Shown piece by piece: positions 46,567 through 55,401 of a stretch of 64,000 bases of DNA. The position numbers and the translations under genes are program-made. The number at the start of each line of letters is the position of its first letter. Position 1 is the first letter of the stretch. The stretch is from positions 4,069,628-4,133,627 of the forward strand of contig NZ_CP116619.1 of NCBI RefSeq assembly GCF_030409055.1, read 5' to 3'. The DNA is from Trichocoleus desertorum NBK24 (GTDB lineage: Bacteria > Cyanobacteriota > Cyanobacteriia > FACHB-46). A model generated the notes under the pieces. It was not told where the DNA came from and searched no databases. It was given only the letters and a program-made list of their open reading frames with translations.

Positions 46567-46612
46567 GACTGATTTGCCTCCACACGGCTGAAGCTAAAAC
46601 CAAGACGGAAAC

Positions 46613-46645
46613 ATTCTATCTATTACGATGATGAATAGATAGAAT
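46613..46645. promoter_or_regulatory. Perfect 12-bp inverted repeat in the dacB-CCB divergent promoter region
   Basis: ATTCTATCTATT (46613-46624) and AATAGATAGAAT (46634-46645) with a 9-base spacer, centred between two divergent start codons 93 bases apart. The symmetry and position fit a dimeric regulator's operator. It could instead form a leader hairpin ending 13 bases before the plus-strand start. Confidence 0.6.
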
Positions 46646-46658
46646 CAGGCCCTCAGGC

Positions 46659-47315
46659 ATGGCAAAACCAGATCAAAATCAAGTTTTACGTCGTTTACCC
46701 ATTGTTGTGGGTGCGTTAGCAGGGACTTTGTTATTCATCAATCGTTTGCTAACGCCTAATTTAACCGATGCCCAAGCCCGTTCTGATGCCTTAGGCGTGA
46801 TTTTAAGTGCCCTACTGATTCTAACGGGGTTGCTGTGGCAACGGATTCAACCGCGATCGCCTGATGCCGTTAATTTAATGGGTGAAGAAGGACTAGAGTT
46901 AGCACCAGATTTGCCAGAGGCCGTGAGGCTAGAACTAGCTTGGGCTTCCCAGATTTTGCTCACTAACACTGTGACGCGATCGCTGGTGGTGTGGTATCAG
47001 GGGCGCGTCTTGCTGCGGCGAGGAATTTTGGCGACTAATGCAGAGGTGAAACCAGGGCCAATTTTGCAACGGGTGCTAGAGAAGCAAAAAACCATTTATT
47101 TAGTCGATGTAAAAGCTTATCCTGGACGCATCGAGTTTGACTATTTGCCCGAAAATACCCAGGGAATCATTTGCCAACCGATTGGTAATCAAGGCGCTGT
47201 AATTCTAGGGGCCAATGCTCCGCGCAGCTATACTAAGCAGGATGAAAACTGGGTGGAAGCGATCGCCGAAAAACTGGACAACACCCTCAGTCACCATTTA
47301 TCCGTCACGATTTAG
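46659..47315 (+). CDS. Cofactor assembly of complex C subunit B (CCB2/CCB4-like)
   Basis: 218 residues. Two N-terminal membrane helices (LPIVVGALAGTLLFINRLL and LGVILSALLILTGLLW) and a soluble domain with LTNTVTRSLVVWYQGRVLLR, then RRGIL. This matches the cyanobacterial/plastid CCB2/CCB4 family (PF11152), needed for covalent heme c(i) attachment to cytochrome b6. It is followed 35 bases later by a DUF456 gene, likely co-transcribed. Confidence 0.82.
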   Translation: MAKPDQNQVLRRLPIVVGALAGTLLFINRLLTPNLTDAQARSDALGVILSALLILTGLLWQRIQPRSPDAVNLMGEEGLELAPDLPEAVRLELAWASQILLTNTVTRSLVVWYQGRVLLRRGILATNAEVKPGPILQRVLEKQKTIYLVDVKAYPGRIEFDYLPENTQGIICQPIGNQGAVILGANAPRSYTKQDENWVEAIAEKLDNTLSHHLSVTI

Positions 47316-47350
47316 AAGTTTTAGAAGTTTCTCAACCTCACGCTTAAACT

Positions 47351-47866
47351 ATGACCGTACTCTATTGGCTGCTTGTGGCTGTAATGGTAGTCGGGGTGAT
47401 TGGTGCCGTGGTGCCAGCCATTCCCGGAACCAGCTTGATTGTGGTTGCTATTGTCATTTGGGGAGTTGCCCACGGGTTTGGCACAGTGACAGTACCTTTA
47501 GCGGTAGCGATCGGGGTGCTACTCGTGAGCATAGGCGTGGATTTTTTAGCGAGCTTCTGGGGAGCCAAACGCTTCGGAGCTAGTAAGTGGGGCCAAATTG
47601 GAGCCGTGGTGGGGTTGTTCCTCGGCTTCTTTGGCTTGTTGCCTGCACTGCCCTTTGGTGGGCCATTATTGGGGATTCTGATTGGCCCCTTACTCGGCGC
47701 GATCGTGGGTGAATTGATTTACCGCAAAGATTTTGCGATCGCCGTTAAAGCTGGCATTGGTATTGTCGTCGGTTCGTTGGTTGGCAACTTAATTCAAGGC
47801 TTGCTGGCGTTGGGAGCGGTGATTGTTTTCCTGGTGACCACTTGGCCCCTAGGGGCAGGTGCTTAA
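47351..47866 (+). CDS. DUF456 family membrane protein
   Basis: 171 residues, nearly all hydrophobic with glycine-rich helices: VIGAVVPAIPGTSLIVVAIV, GVLLVSIGVDFLASFWGAKR and FGGPLLGILIGPLLGAIVGE. Typical of DUF456, a small membrane family without known function. Likely co-transcribed with the CCB gene. Confidence 0.85.
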   Translation: MTVLYWLLVAVMVVGVIGAVVPAIPGTSLIVVAIVIWGVAHGFGTVTVPLAVAIGVLLVSIGVDFLASFWGAKRFGASKWGQIGAVVGLFLGFFGLLPALPFGGPLLGILIGPLLGAIVGELIYRKDFAIAVKAGIGIVVGSLVGNLIQGLLALGAVIVFLVTTWPLGAGA

Positions 47867-47975
47867 CTTCACTATCCGTGTCACTTGCATTGAAAGCGCC
47901 CACACGAGTTGCCCCAACGCCAGAACACCCTATGGCAGAACCAGGCATTGTGGTGCCTAATCACTCATCCAGCAG

Positions 47976-49088
47976 TTAGGCGTAAACTTTGCGATAGTAC
48001 GCTTGATATTCCTCAGAAAGGAGAGGTTTCCACCAACTGGGATGTTCTAGATACCACTGCACAGTTTTGCGTAAGCCTGCTGCGACCGTCTCTTGCGGAG
48101 CCCAACCTAGCTCCGTCTTAATTTTGTCGGCATTAATGGCGTAACGGCGGTCGTGTCCTGGACGGTCTTTGACATACGTAATCAGCTTTTTGCAAGAGCG
48201 CACGGGTAAGTCGGGAGCCAGTTCGTCCATCAAGTCGCAGAGCATGTGAACTAGGTCAATATTTTTGACTTCGTTGTTGCCGCCGATGTTGTAAGTTTCG
48301 CCAGCCTGACCCTGGTGGATCACGGTATCTAAGGCGCGACAATGGTCTTCTACATAAAGCCAGTCGCGGACGTTTTGACCATCTCCGTACACAGGCAGGG
48401 ACTTGCCCAGCAGAATGTTGATACACATCAAAGGAATCAACTTTTCTGGGAAGTGGTAAGGGCCGTAATTGTTGGAGCAGTTGGTAATCAGCGTCGGTAG
48501 GTTGTAGGTGTGGTAGTAGGCGCGGGCGAAGTGATCGCTCCCTGCTTTGGAGGCTGAGTAAGGGCTGTTCGGGGCGTAGGGCGTGGTTTCGCTAAAGGCT
48601 GGATCGTCAGAGCCTAAGCTGCCATACACTTCATCGGTGGAGACGTGCAAGAAGCGATAGTGTTCTGGTTGCTTATGGGCTTCCCAATGTTGACGAAACG
48701 CCTCTAAGAGCGTGAAGGTACCGACGACATTAGTGCGAACAAAGGCTCCGGGCGACAAAATCGAGCGATCGACGTGGGATTCAGCGGCAAGGTGAGCGAT
48801 CGTGTCTACTTTTTCTTGCTTCAGCAGGGCATCCAGTAGCAAGCGATCGCAGATGTCTCCTTGAATAAAGCGAAAATTGGGTTGCTCTTCTAGAGCTTCT
48901 AGGTTCTGCAGATTACCAGCGTAGGTCAGAGCATCCAGCACAATCACGCGATCTTCTGGATAGCGATCGCACCAGTAATGCACAAAATTAGAGCCAATAA
49001 ACCCTGCTCCCCCTGTGATAATAATGCGACGGGGATGACGGGACTGAGATTTTTGATCTGCCTCTGTGCCCTTGCCTGTCTCTGTCAT
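47976..49088 (-). CDS. rfbB: dTDP-glucose 4,6-dehydratase
   Basis: 370 residues from the ATG at 49088; a TTG at 49106 would add six residues. Extended SDR: NAD-binding [30 protein letters not shown], catalytic Thr-Asp-Glu in [23 protein letters not shown] (Tyr-x3-Lys) and [18 protein letters not shown]. It makes dTDP-4-keto-6-deoxyglucose, the precursor of dTDP-rhamnose for surface polysaccharide. It lies just downstream of the heptose kinase gene. Confidence 0.95.
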   Translation of the reverse strand: MTETGKGTEADQKSQSRHPRRIIITGGAGFIGSNFVHYWCDRYPEDRVIVLDALTYAGNLQNLEALEEQPNFRFIQGDICDRLLLDALLKQEKVDTIAHLAAESHVDRSILSPGAFVRTNVVGTFTLLEAFRQHWEAHKQPEHYRFLHVSTDEVYGSLGSDDPAFSETTPYAPNSPYSASKAGSDHFARAYYHTYNLPTLITNCSNNYGPYHFPEKLIPLMCINILLGKSLPVYGDGQNVRDWLYVEDHCRALDTVIHQGQAGETYNIGGNNEVKNIDLVHMLCDLMDELAPDLPVRSCKKLITYVKDRPGHDRRYAINADKIKTELGWAPQETVAAGLRKTVQWYLEHPSWWKPLLSEEYQAYYRKVYA

Positions 49089-49111
49089 GTCGCTCGTTGT
49101 CTCCAAGTTAC

Positions 49112-50134
49112 TTAGTTCAGTAAATTTTGCAGGGCTACTTTAATCGCAGGGGCAGTAGTGGTAGCAGTCCCAAACTGCCGCACTACAATGCTTGCTGCTA
49201 AGTTACCCAAAACAGCAGCTTCCCACACGGATGCGCCGACACTTAGCCCTAACGTTAAGGCGGCCACGACGGTGTCACCCGCACCAGTCACATCAAATAC
49301 ATCAGTGCGGTTAAAGGCTGGGATATGAAATTCTTCACCTGTCTGCTCAAACAGGGTCATGCCTGCTTCTCCACGGGTGATCAGAATATTTTGGGCCTCA
49401 GTTAAGTCTAAAAGATCACGTCCCGCTCGACTCAAATCTTGGGGAGTGGCGATCGCATAACCAACGGCTTGCTCTGCCTCCGGCAAGTTAGGCGTAAACA
49501 ACAGGGCACCTTGATAGCGGCTCAGCTCCCTCTGAGTGTCCACAATTGTGCAAGGATGCTGCAAAGCTGCGGCAATCACAGGTTCGGTGAGAGTGCCATC
49601 TCCATAATCCGAGCAAACAACGGCATCTACGGTATCTTGATGTTGCTGAATATACTGAGCTAGTTGGAGCTGTAACTCTAGCTCTGGTGGCTCATCGGAT
49701 TTGCGATCGACCCGCACAATCTGCTGCGTCACCGACTGACGAGCGTGACCCGAAATGCGCGTTTTGGTCACAGTCGGACGCTGGGCCTCGACTAAGACTC
49801 CGGCAGTATCAATCCCAGCATTGGCAAAAATCTCGTGAATGACACGTCCTTGCCCATCCTTGCCAATCAGCCCCACCGCTTTGACTTGAGCGCCTAAGCA
49901 AGCAAAGTTGTAGACCGCATTCGCGCCGCCTCCCGGAACTTGTCTGGTTTCTTCGTGCCGAATAATTAGCACTGGAGCTTCGCGAGAAATCCGCTCTACT
50001 TGACCTGTGAGAAATTCGTCTAAGGTTAAATCCCCGACCACAAGAACTTTCGCTTGGCTAAAGCGATCTAAGTAATGAAACAGCTGGTCAGCCGCAGTGG
50101 TTAATTGCTCTGCAAACGTAGGGTCTAAAGCCAT
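49112..50134 (-). CDS. rfaE1: D-glycero-beta-D-manno-heptose-7-phosphate kinase domain protein (RfaE1/HldE N-terminal)
   Basis: 340 residues, PfkB/ribokinase fold: [49 protein letters not shown] and the ATP/catalytic-base motif [17 protein letters not shown]. It corresponds to the kinase half of HldE; the C-terminal cytidylyltransferase domain is absent, so it would need a separate partner. Adjacent to rfbB (23 bases), supporting an envelope-sugar role. Other PfkB sugar kinases remain possible. Confidence 0.85.
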   Translation of the reverse strand: MALDPTFAEQLTTAADQLFHYLDRFSQAKVLVVGDLTLDEFLTGQVERISREAPVLIIRHEETRQVPGGGANAVYNFACLGAQVKAVGLIGKDGQGRVIHEIFANAGIDTAGVLVEAQRPTVTKTRISGHARQSVTQQIVRVDRKSDEPPELELQLQLAQYIQQHQDTVDAVVCSDYGDGTLTEPVIAAALQHPCTIVDTQRELSRYQGALLFTPNLPEAEQAVGYAIATPQDLSRAGRDLLDLTEAQNILITRGEAGMTLFEQTGEEFHIPAFNRTDVFDVTGAGDTVVAALTLGLSVGASVWEAAVLGNLAASIVVRQFGTATTTAPAIKVALQNLLN

Positions 50135-50210
50135 ATCTGCTCAAGCAGGCCCAAGGTGATACCAACACAACTATAAAGTTTTTTATACAAATTCAAGCAA
50201 AAGCCAGAAC

Positions 50211-51413
50211 TTAGCTAGGAGGTGCTTCCTCAGCAGGAGCAGCATTACAAGTCTCACTGTCATAGGTAAAGGGCAGGGTAACTAAATAAGCTTGAGATTC
50301 TCCAGTTTGCTCAAACTCGTAAGCGTTCAGCACTTCCTCAGCTCTTTGGTTGAGGAAGCTGAAACCTGTCCCTTGGATTAAAACTGGGTCATCCGTAAGT
50401 TTGCCATCAGCGTCTACCACAACGCCAAGACTTGCTGAACCTTCTGGCTTTCTGGAGCAAACCTCTGGTGGGTAGCTTGGTGTTACTTCTAGCGGCTTCC
50501 AATCCTTACCCGTTTTTTCTAAGGCTTGCCTAGCCCAGACTTCTAGATTGCCTGTGATGCCTTCTCTAGTCGTACCTTCAGAATCACGAGCATAAAATTC
50601 TTGTTGGCGCTCTTGGGCTTCTCGGAGCCGTGCGATCGCCGCTGCTGGGATTTTGTCTGGTCGGGGGCCAGGGGCAGATGGTGGTGCAGTTGGTGCAGCA
50701 GCCTGCTCCGTTTCAGAAGGTGAAGGTTGAGTTGTGGCTGGGGGGCTGGTTGCCTCCGGTGAGTTGCTAGGAGGCTGGGACGGTGGAGTTTCTGACTCAG
50801 AGAGATTAGGGTCTGTGGGAGGGAAATTGATTGACTCAGGGGCACTGGCTTCTAGCTGTGGCAGTTGAGGTAAGGTTTGGGATTGCAAGGCTTGAGAATT
50901 TTGTTGGATTGCATCAAGACCGGGCCGCTCTTGAAATTCACCAGATAGCGGAGGACGCTGGGTTGACTGAGGAGGTCTAGGTGGCGGATCTGGAATCGGA
51001 ATTTGGGTCGTAGGCAATCCCAACGGCCCTGGCAGCGGCATTGGCGGTGAAAATGAGAAACCTGTGGGGGGTGGGGGAAATAGCGGCAAGCTATAGGGCG
51101 ACGAATTGGAAGAAGGTAGCGAGTTGGATGACTGTAAGGAAGGTAGAGAGGGGAACAGGTTAGTTGTCTGGGGCAGTGGCGGCAAAGATAACTGGGGTGT
51201 GGCGAAACTGGGCAAGCGGCTTTGTTCGGCTGGCGTCAGCTCAACTACTTGTACCGATCGCTGAGCCTCGGATTCTGTGGTTTTTGAAGCCAGAGGCAAA
51301 ATAGGTAAAACGATCCAAAGCAAGCCGTGAAGCCCTACGGAAGCAATACTGGCAATTCCAGTAGGCTGACGCAACGCTTGGGACAGCGACTTAATGAAAG
51401 ACCCGTAAGACAT
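50211..51413 (-). CDS. TonB-like proline-rich envelope protein
   Basis: 400 residues. One N-terminal membrane helix (SVGLHGLLWIVLPILPLAS), then ~220 residues of Pro/Ser/Gln-rich low complexity (for example PIPDPPPRPPQSTQRPPLSG), and a folded C-terminal ~90 residues with SLGVVVDADGKLTDDPVLIQ, then AEEVLNAYEF, resembling the TonB C-terminal domain. It would span the periplasm and energise or contact an outer-membrane transporter. No ExbB/ExbD genes are adjacent. Confidence 0.72.
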   Translation of the reverse strand: MSYGSFIKSLSQALRQPTGIASIASVGLHGLLWIVLPILPLASKTTESEAQRSVQVVELTPAEQSRLPSFATPQLSLPPLPQTTNLFPSLPSLQSSNSLPSSNSSPYSLPLFPPPPTGFSFSPPMPLPGPLGLPTTQIPIPDPPPRPPQSTQRPPLSGEFQERPGLDAIQQNSQALQSQTLPQLPQLEASAPESINFPPTDPNLSESETPPSQPPSNSPEATSPPATTQPSPSETEQAAAPTAPPSAPGPRPDKIPAAAIARLREAQERQQEFYARDSEGTTREGITGNLEVWARQALEKTGKDWKPLEVTPSYPPEVCSRKPEGSASLGVVVDADGKLTDDPVLIQGTGFSFLNQRAEEVLNAYEFEQTGESQAYLVTLPFTYDSETCNAAPAEEAPPS

Positions 51414-51622
51414 AACCGTTACAATCTGCTCCGCTCAGGCATCAACAACCGATCTCTCATTTCGCACTTTTATATCAACCACTCAACGACACAATCACTC
51501 AACTAATGTATTGCAAGTAATGTATCTGTAAGAATCTAGCTTCTCAAGACTGATTTAGCACGTCGATAAGCTGTATACCGAAGACAGTCTCCTGTGGCTA
51601 AAAGTTGCCGATATTGTCAAAG

Positions 51623-52429
51623 TTAACTTGCTACAATGTTAGGCTCTGTAACTTGCACGATCAGCAGCGAAAAATAGGACAGCTTTAGGTCAGGGCGATC
51701 GCTCAAATCTTCATAAACTACCTGTTCTGGTAGCGTGGCTCGTTCAACGACATAACTACGGCTTAAGAGTTGATGCTGCTGCAAAATGCTCCACACCTGC
51801 TTATAGACAGAACTAACTTTCATTAAAACAACAACATCTGCCCATTGTAGGGCCGTTTCTAATTCTGACACATGGTATAGCGCTGGTAGCACCACGAGCC
51901 GCTGAGCCTGCATGGTTAGGGGAATGCCTAAGGCAGCGGCGGCAGCGAGAGGGGAGCAAATCCCAGGAACGGCTTGAACTTGAGCCTGAGGATGTTGTTG
52001 CTGGAGCGCTTGGGCCAAGTAAGTAAAGGTGCTAAAAAAGCTGATATCTCCTTCTGAAACGAAGGCTACGTCTTGGCCTTGCTGTAAGTATGACCAAACT
52101 GAATCTGCTGCTTGTCGCCATGCTCGGTTCAGTACGTCTGCCTCTTGAACGTAGGGAAAATTAAGAGCTAAGCGAACTTGCTGGGGCTGTAACCACTCAG
52201 CCACAATTTGTTCAGCCATTCCAGATCTGTCTTGAATCCCTGCTGGAAAGGCAACGACAGGTGCTTGCTTGAGTAAACGGAGTCCTTTAAGGGTGAGAAG
52301 TTCGGGATCACCTGTGCCTACCCCGATCCCATACAACGTTCCGGTTTTGGCGATCGCGAGCTTAGTTGATTGTGTAGATGCAGCAGTCCCCAATCCATCC
52401 TGGGCAATATTCCTTTCTGAGTCTGACAT
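51623..52429 (-). CDS. cobI: Precorrin-2 C20-methyltransferase
   Basis: 268 residues. Tetrapyrrole methylase fold: LYGIGVGTGDPELLTLKGLR, VAFPAG, DVAFVSEGDISFFSTFTYLA and VQAVPGICSPLAAAAALGIP. It adds a methyl group at C20 of precorrin-2 in cobalamin synthesis, downstream of the SUMT reaction of cobA in this window. The first ~30 residues are polar and variable. It is divergent from the cytochrome b-like gene; no cobalamin riboswitch is visible. Confidence 0.92.
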   Translation of the reverse strand: MSDSERNIAQDGLGTAASTQSTKLAIAKTGTLYGIGVGTGDPELLTLKGLRLLKQAPVVAFPAGIQDRSGMAEQIVAEWLQPQQVRLALNFPYVQEADVLNRAWRQAADSVWSYLQQGQDVAFVSEGDISFFSTFTYLAQALQQQHPQAQVQAVPGICSPLAAAAALGIPLTMQAQRLVVLPALYHVSELETALQWADVVVLMKVSSVYKQVWSILQQHQLLSRSYVVERATLPEQVVYEDLSDRPDLKLSYFSLLIVQVTEPNIVAS

Positions 52430-52579
52430 ATTCGTTGCGAGTTACTTACGGGTAGCTTCTGGTTCCGGTGACTTATGGGTGGCAAGGAGCAGCGTGCAAA
52501 TTCTGCGCCTTTCGATAGAGTGGCCGTTGCTTAGTTCCTTTGTTAGTGTAAAGGTTACAAAACTATACATTAACGAGCC

Positions 52580-53230
52580 ATGAAAAACGTGCAGTACGCC
52601 CTGGTTTGGCAGCGACTCGCTACGGTTTTGGCTGTAGCTGTTTTGACTTTGAGTCTGATAGCAGCGGTAACAGGAATTTTGCTCGCGTTTTATTACGAAC
52701 CGACAGCAGGTGGGGCCTATGAGTCATTGCGAGTCATTACCACTCAAGTCTCTAACGGTTGGCTAATTCAAAATCTGCATAGCATCGCAGGCAACGGCAT
52801 CATTGCTCTGTCCCTGGTCCAAATCGTGGTGATGTTTCTGGGGGAGCGGCTGCGTCCTGCTTGGTTAACTGCTTGGATTAGTGGTATTTTGCTGACTCTG
52901 ACGGCGATCGCTTTAGGTTGGACCGCGATGATCTTGAGCTGGAGCCAACTCGGTTACTGGCGCTTCAAAATTGAACTAGAAACCATCCAAGCCATTCCGC
53001 TAATTGGCCCTTCCTTACGAGAGATTTTAACGGGTGGGGGAGGAGTGAACACAGTCACAGTAGAGCATCTCTATACACTCCATAGCTATTTACTGGCGAT
53101 CGGAGCGGTATTGCTCGCAGTGATTCATCTCGCCAGCCTGCTGTTGCAAGAAAAAGAAGTTCGCCAAGCAGAAATTCCCGCCGATACCAGTGCCGATAGT
53201 GCTGCCAATCTGGATGCGGAATTGTCCTGA
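52580..53230 (+). CDS. Divergent cytochrome b6-like membrane protein
   Basis: 216 residues with four predicted membrane helices (about 12-38, 65-88, 94-118, 163-190). The pattern follows the cytochrome b N-terminal domain: WSQLGYWRFKIELETIQAIP, then IGPSLREILTGGGG and HLYTLHSYLLA. Heme ligands in cytochrome b6 are two His pairs: here H67, H168 and H183 are present, but the helix-B partner 14 residues after H67 is Gln81. The Cys that binds heme c(i) in b6 is not seen. So it is probably a b6 paralogue with altered heme binding; role unknown. The C-terminal ~25 residues are acidic. Confidence 0.8.
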   Translation: MKNVQYALVWQRLATVLAVAVLTLSLIAAVTGILLAFYYEPTAGGAYESLRVITTQVSNGWLIQNLHSIAGNGIIALSLVQIVVMFLGERLRPAWLTAWISGILLTLTAIALGWTAMILSWSQLGYWRFKIELETIQAIPLIGPSLREILTGGGGVNTVTVEHLYTLHSYLLAIGAVLLAVIHLASLLLQEKEVRQAEIPADTSADSAANLDAELS

Positions 53231-53246
53231 CGTTCAAGGAGCTGGC

Positions 53247-55217
53247 TCAACTAGCCGTGGGTGGTTTTGCAACTTCTGCCTCTCTGGGCATCACCTGAGT
53301 TTCGAGCAGGGCAGGCTCTGTTTCTAAGACAGGAGTAGGAATTGGTACTTCTTCCACTTCGGCCAGCTTCTCAATAGTGAGGCGGGGTTGAATAGCCCCA
53401 GAGAGCAACTTCAGCAACTTAGGGCGAGGGTCATGAAGCAGATAAATGATGCGATCGCCCACTTCCCACTCTGCTTGGGCAGGCATAATCTGCAAATGTT
53501 GATCTCGTTCTAGCAGCAAGGGAATGAGTTCACCAGAGCGAATTAAAGCTTGCAAGTGAGCTTCTTGGAAAGCAAACCCCTCCTCTCGCAGTACCGTTTC
53601 TCCCAGCTTCACCGCACCGCTGCTCAAGTACTCGTTCCAAGTTTTAATTGGCAGTGCTGGCATAAAGGCTTGAGTCACTTTATGGCTGTTTGGGGCAGTA
53701 CTCGCTTGAGGATCGCGTGGAAAAACGGCCAAGACACGAGGTGGCTGAAATTCCTCGGCGGCTCGTTGCGCTAACACCACATTCACCTCGCCATTGTTGG
53801 TCATGGCTAAGAAAGTACCCACTGAGCCTAGACCTGCCTCTTCTAGCACTCTGGCATCCAGACCACTGCTGACAAACACCCGCAGACCTTCCTCCGCCGC
53901 CAAACGACAAGCCTCTGCGTCTGTGTCAATTAAAACCACCATTTCCCCCCGCTCCTCAAACAAACGTGCCAAGAGCCGACTAAGAGGGCTACAACCGATA
54001 ATGACTGCGCCTGTGGCTTGGGTGGAAGTAATGCCCAGCCAACGAGCCACCCAACCCGCAGACAGCCCTTGCACAAAGACGGTCATCAGGATGGTCAGGA
54101 AGACTAAAGCTTTGATAGCATCTCCTCCGTTGATCCCCCGCTCGGTAAGCAGGATGGAAAATAGAGAAGCCACTGAAGCCGAGACAATGCCTCTCGGACC
54201 CACCCAGCATAGAAACAGCTTTTGTCGCCAGTTCATCGTGCTGCTCCAAGAGGTGCAGAGCCAGATGTTGAGAGGACGGACGATAAACATTAAAACTAAT
54301 ACCGTCAGCACTCCGCCTGAACCCAACGCAAAAATACTAGCGATCGAAAGGTCAGCTGAGAGCAGAATAAACAGAACTGAGACGGCTAGTGTGGTTAATT
54401 GGCCTTTGAAACGTCGAATTAATCGCTCTTCTGGTAGTGAGGATGCCTGCAACATCATGCCAGCAACCACTGTGGTCAGCAGACCTGACTCACTGCGGAG
54501 CATTTGAGCCAATCCAAACAAGCCCCATAGACTCGCTAAAACGACTAAGTTTTTGAGATCATCCGATAGAAATCGGGCTCGTTTAATCACAAAGCCGAGT
54601 GAGAGACCCCCCACTAGACCAATCCCACCGCCGATGCCTAGTCGGAGCATTAAACCACTCAACACCACAAGTGGATCGGCATCACCGCTGAGAATAATGT
54701 TGAGCACGACAACGGCCAAAATGGCTCCGACTGGATCGATCAGTACTCCCTCACCTTCTAGCAGAGCTGCCACCTGACGATCGACTTGCACCTGCTTTAA
54801 GAGAGGACCCACGACAGTGGGGCCAGTCACAACTACGAGAGATGCATAAAGAAACGCGATCGGCCAAGGGAATTCACTGAGCCAGTAAGCCGCCACACCT
54901 CCGCCCACCAAGGTAATTAAAGTGCCAATCGTCACCAAGTTTCTGAGGCTGCCCGAAACTCGGCCCAGTTCTCCCAGTTCTAGGTTTAATCCTCCCTCAA
55001 ATAAAATTAGAGCCACGAACAGGGAGACAATTACCTCTAAACCAATGCCTAGCAAATGTGGGTGAAGAATGTTTAAGCCATCCGAGCCTAGCAAAATGCC
55101 AAAAAGCAATAAAAAAACAATGCTTGGCACTTTGCAGAACTCGGCAATGACTTGAGCACTAATGCCTGCGATGACTGTAATGATCATCAGCAGGGTAATT
55201 TCAAAGGATGCTTCCAT
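53247..55217 (-). CDS. CPA1-type cation:proton antiporter with C-terminal RCK (TrkA-N) domain
   Basis: 656 residues. Residues ~1-390 hold ~12 membrane helices with ALILFEGGLNLELGEL, VVVTGPTVVGPLLKQVQVDR and LEGEGVLIDPVGAILAVVVL (acidic transport-site region) and WVGPRGIVSASVASLFSI. Residues ~400-520 form an RCK/TrkA-N nucleotide-binding domain (AVIIGCSPLSRLLARLFEER, VLIDTDAEACRLAAEEG), followed by a TrkA-C-like segment. Na+/H+ or K+/H+ exchange regulated by nucleotides is inferred. Confidence 0.87.
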   Translation of the reverse strand: MEASFEITLLMIITVIAGISAQVIAEFCKVPSIVFLLLFGILLGSDGLNILHPHLLGIGLEVIVSLFVALILFEGGLNLELGELGRVSGSLRNLVTIGTLITLVGGGVAAYWLSEFPWPIAFLYASLVVVTGPTVVGPLLKQVQVDRQVAALLEGEGVLIDPVGAILAVVVLNIILSGDADPLVVLSGLMLRLGIGGGIGLVGGLSLGFVIKRARFLSDDLKNLVVLASLWGLFGLAQMLRSESGLLTTVVAGMMLQASSLPEERLIRRFKGQLTTLAVSVLFILLSADLSIASIFALGSGGVLTVLVLMFIVRPLNIWLCTSWSSTMNWRQKLFLCWVGPRGIVSASVASLFSILLTERGINGGDAIKALVFLTILMTVFVQGLSAGWVARWLGITSTQATGAVIIGCSPLSRLLARLFEERGEMVVLIDTDAEACRLAAEEGLRVFVSSGLDARVLEEAGLGSVGTFLAMTNNGEVNVVLAQRAAEEFQPPRVLAVFPRDPQASTAPNSHKVTQAFMPALPIKTWNEYLSSGAVKLGETVLREEGFAFQEAHLQALIRSGELIPLLLERDQHLQIMPAQAEWEVGDRIIYLLHDPRPKLLKLLSGAIQPRLTIEKLAEVEEVPIPTPVLETEPALLETQVMPREAEVAKPPTAS

Positions 55218-55401
55218 AGGCGCTACTTTGCAGGCTGGAGGTCTCTGTCTAGACGCCCTATTGGTTAAAAGGGATGGTCATTCAGCAATGGCAGTTCAGA
55301 ATTTAGGGGGTTGATTGGCCTTCCATTAAAATGACACGCTTCTATAGACAGGGTACAACCTCAACCGTAGTCAGCAGAAATTGGGTGAGCGCTTAAGTAG
55401 G

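Noticed and set aside
52430-52579. Cobalamin riboswitch upstream of cobI
   Set aside because: No B12-box-like or conserved core sequence could be seen in the 150-base gap.
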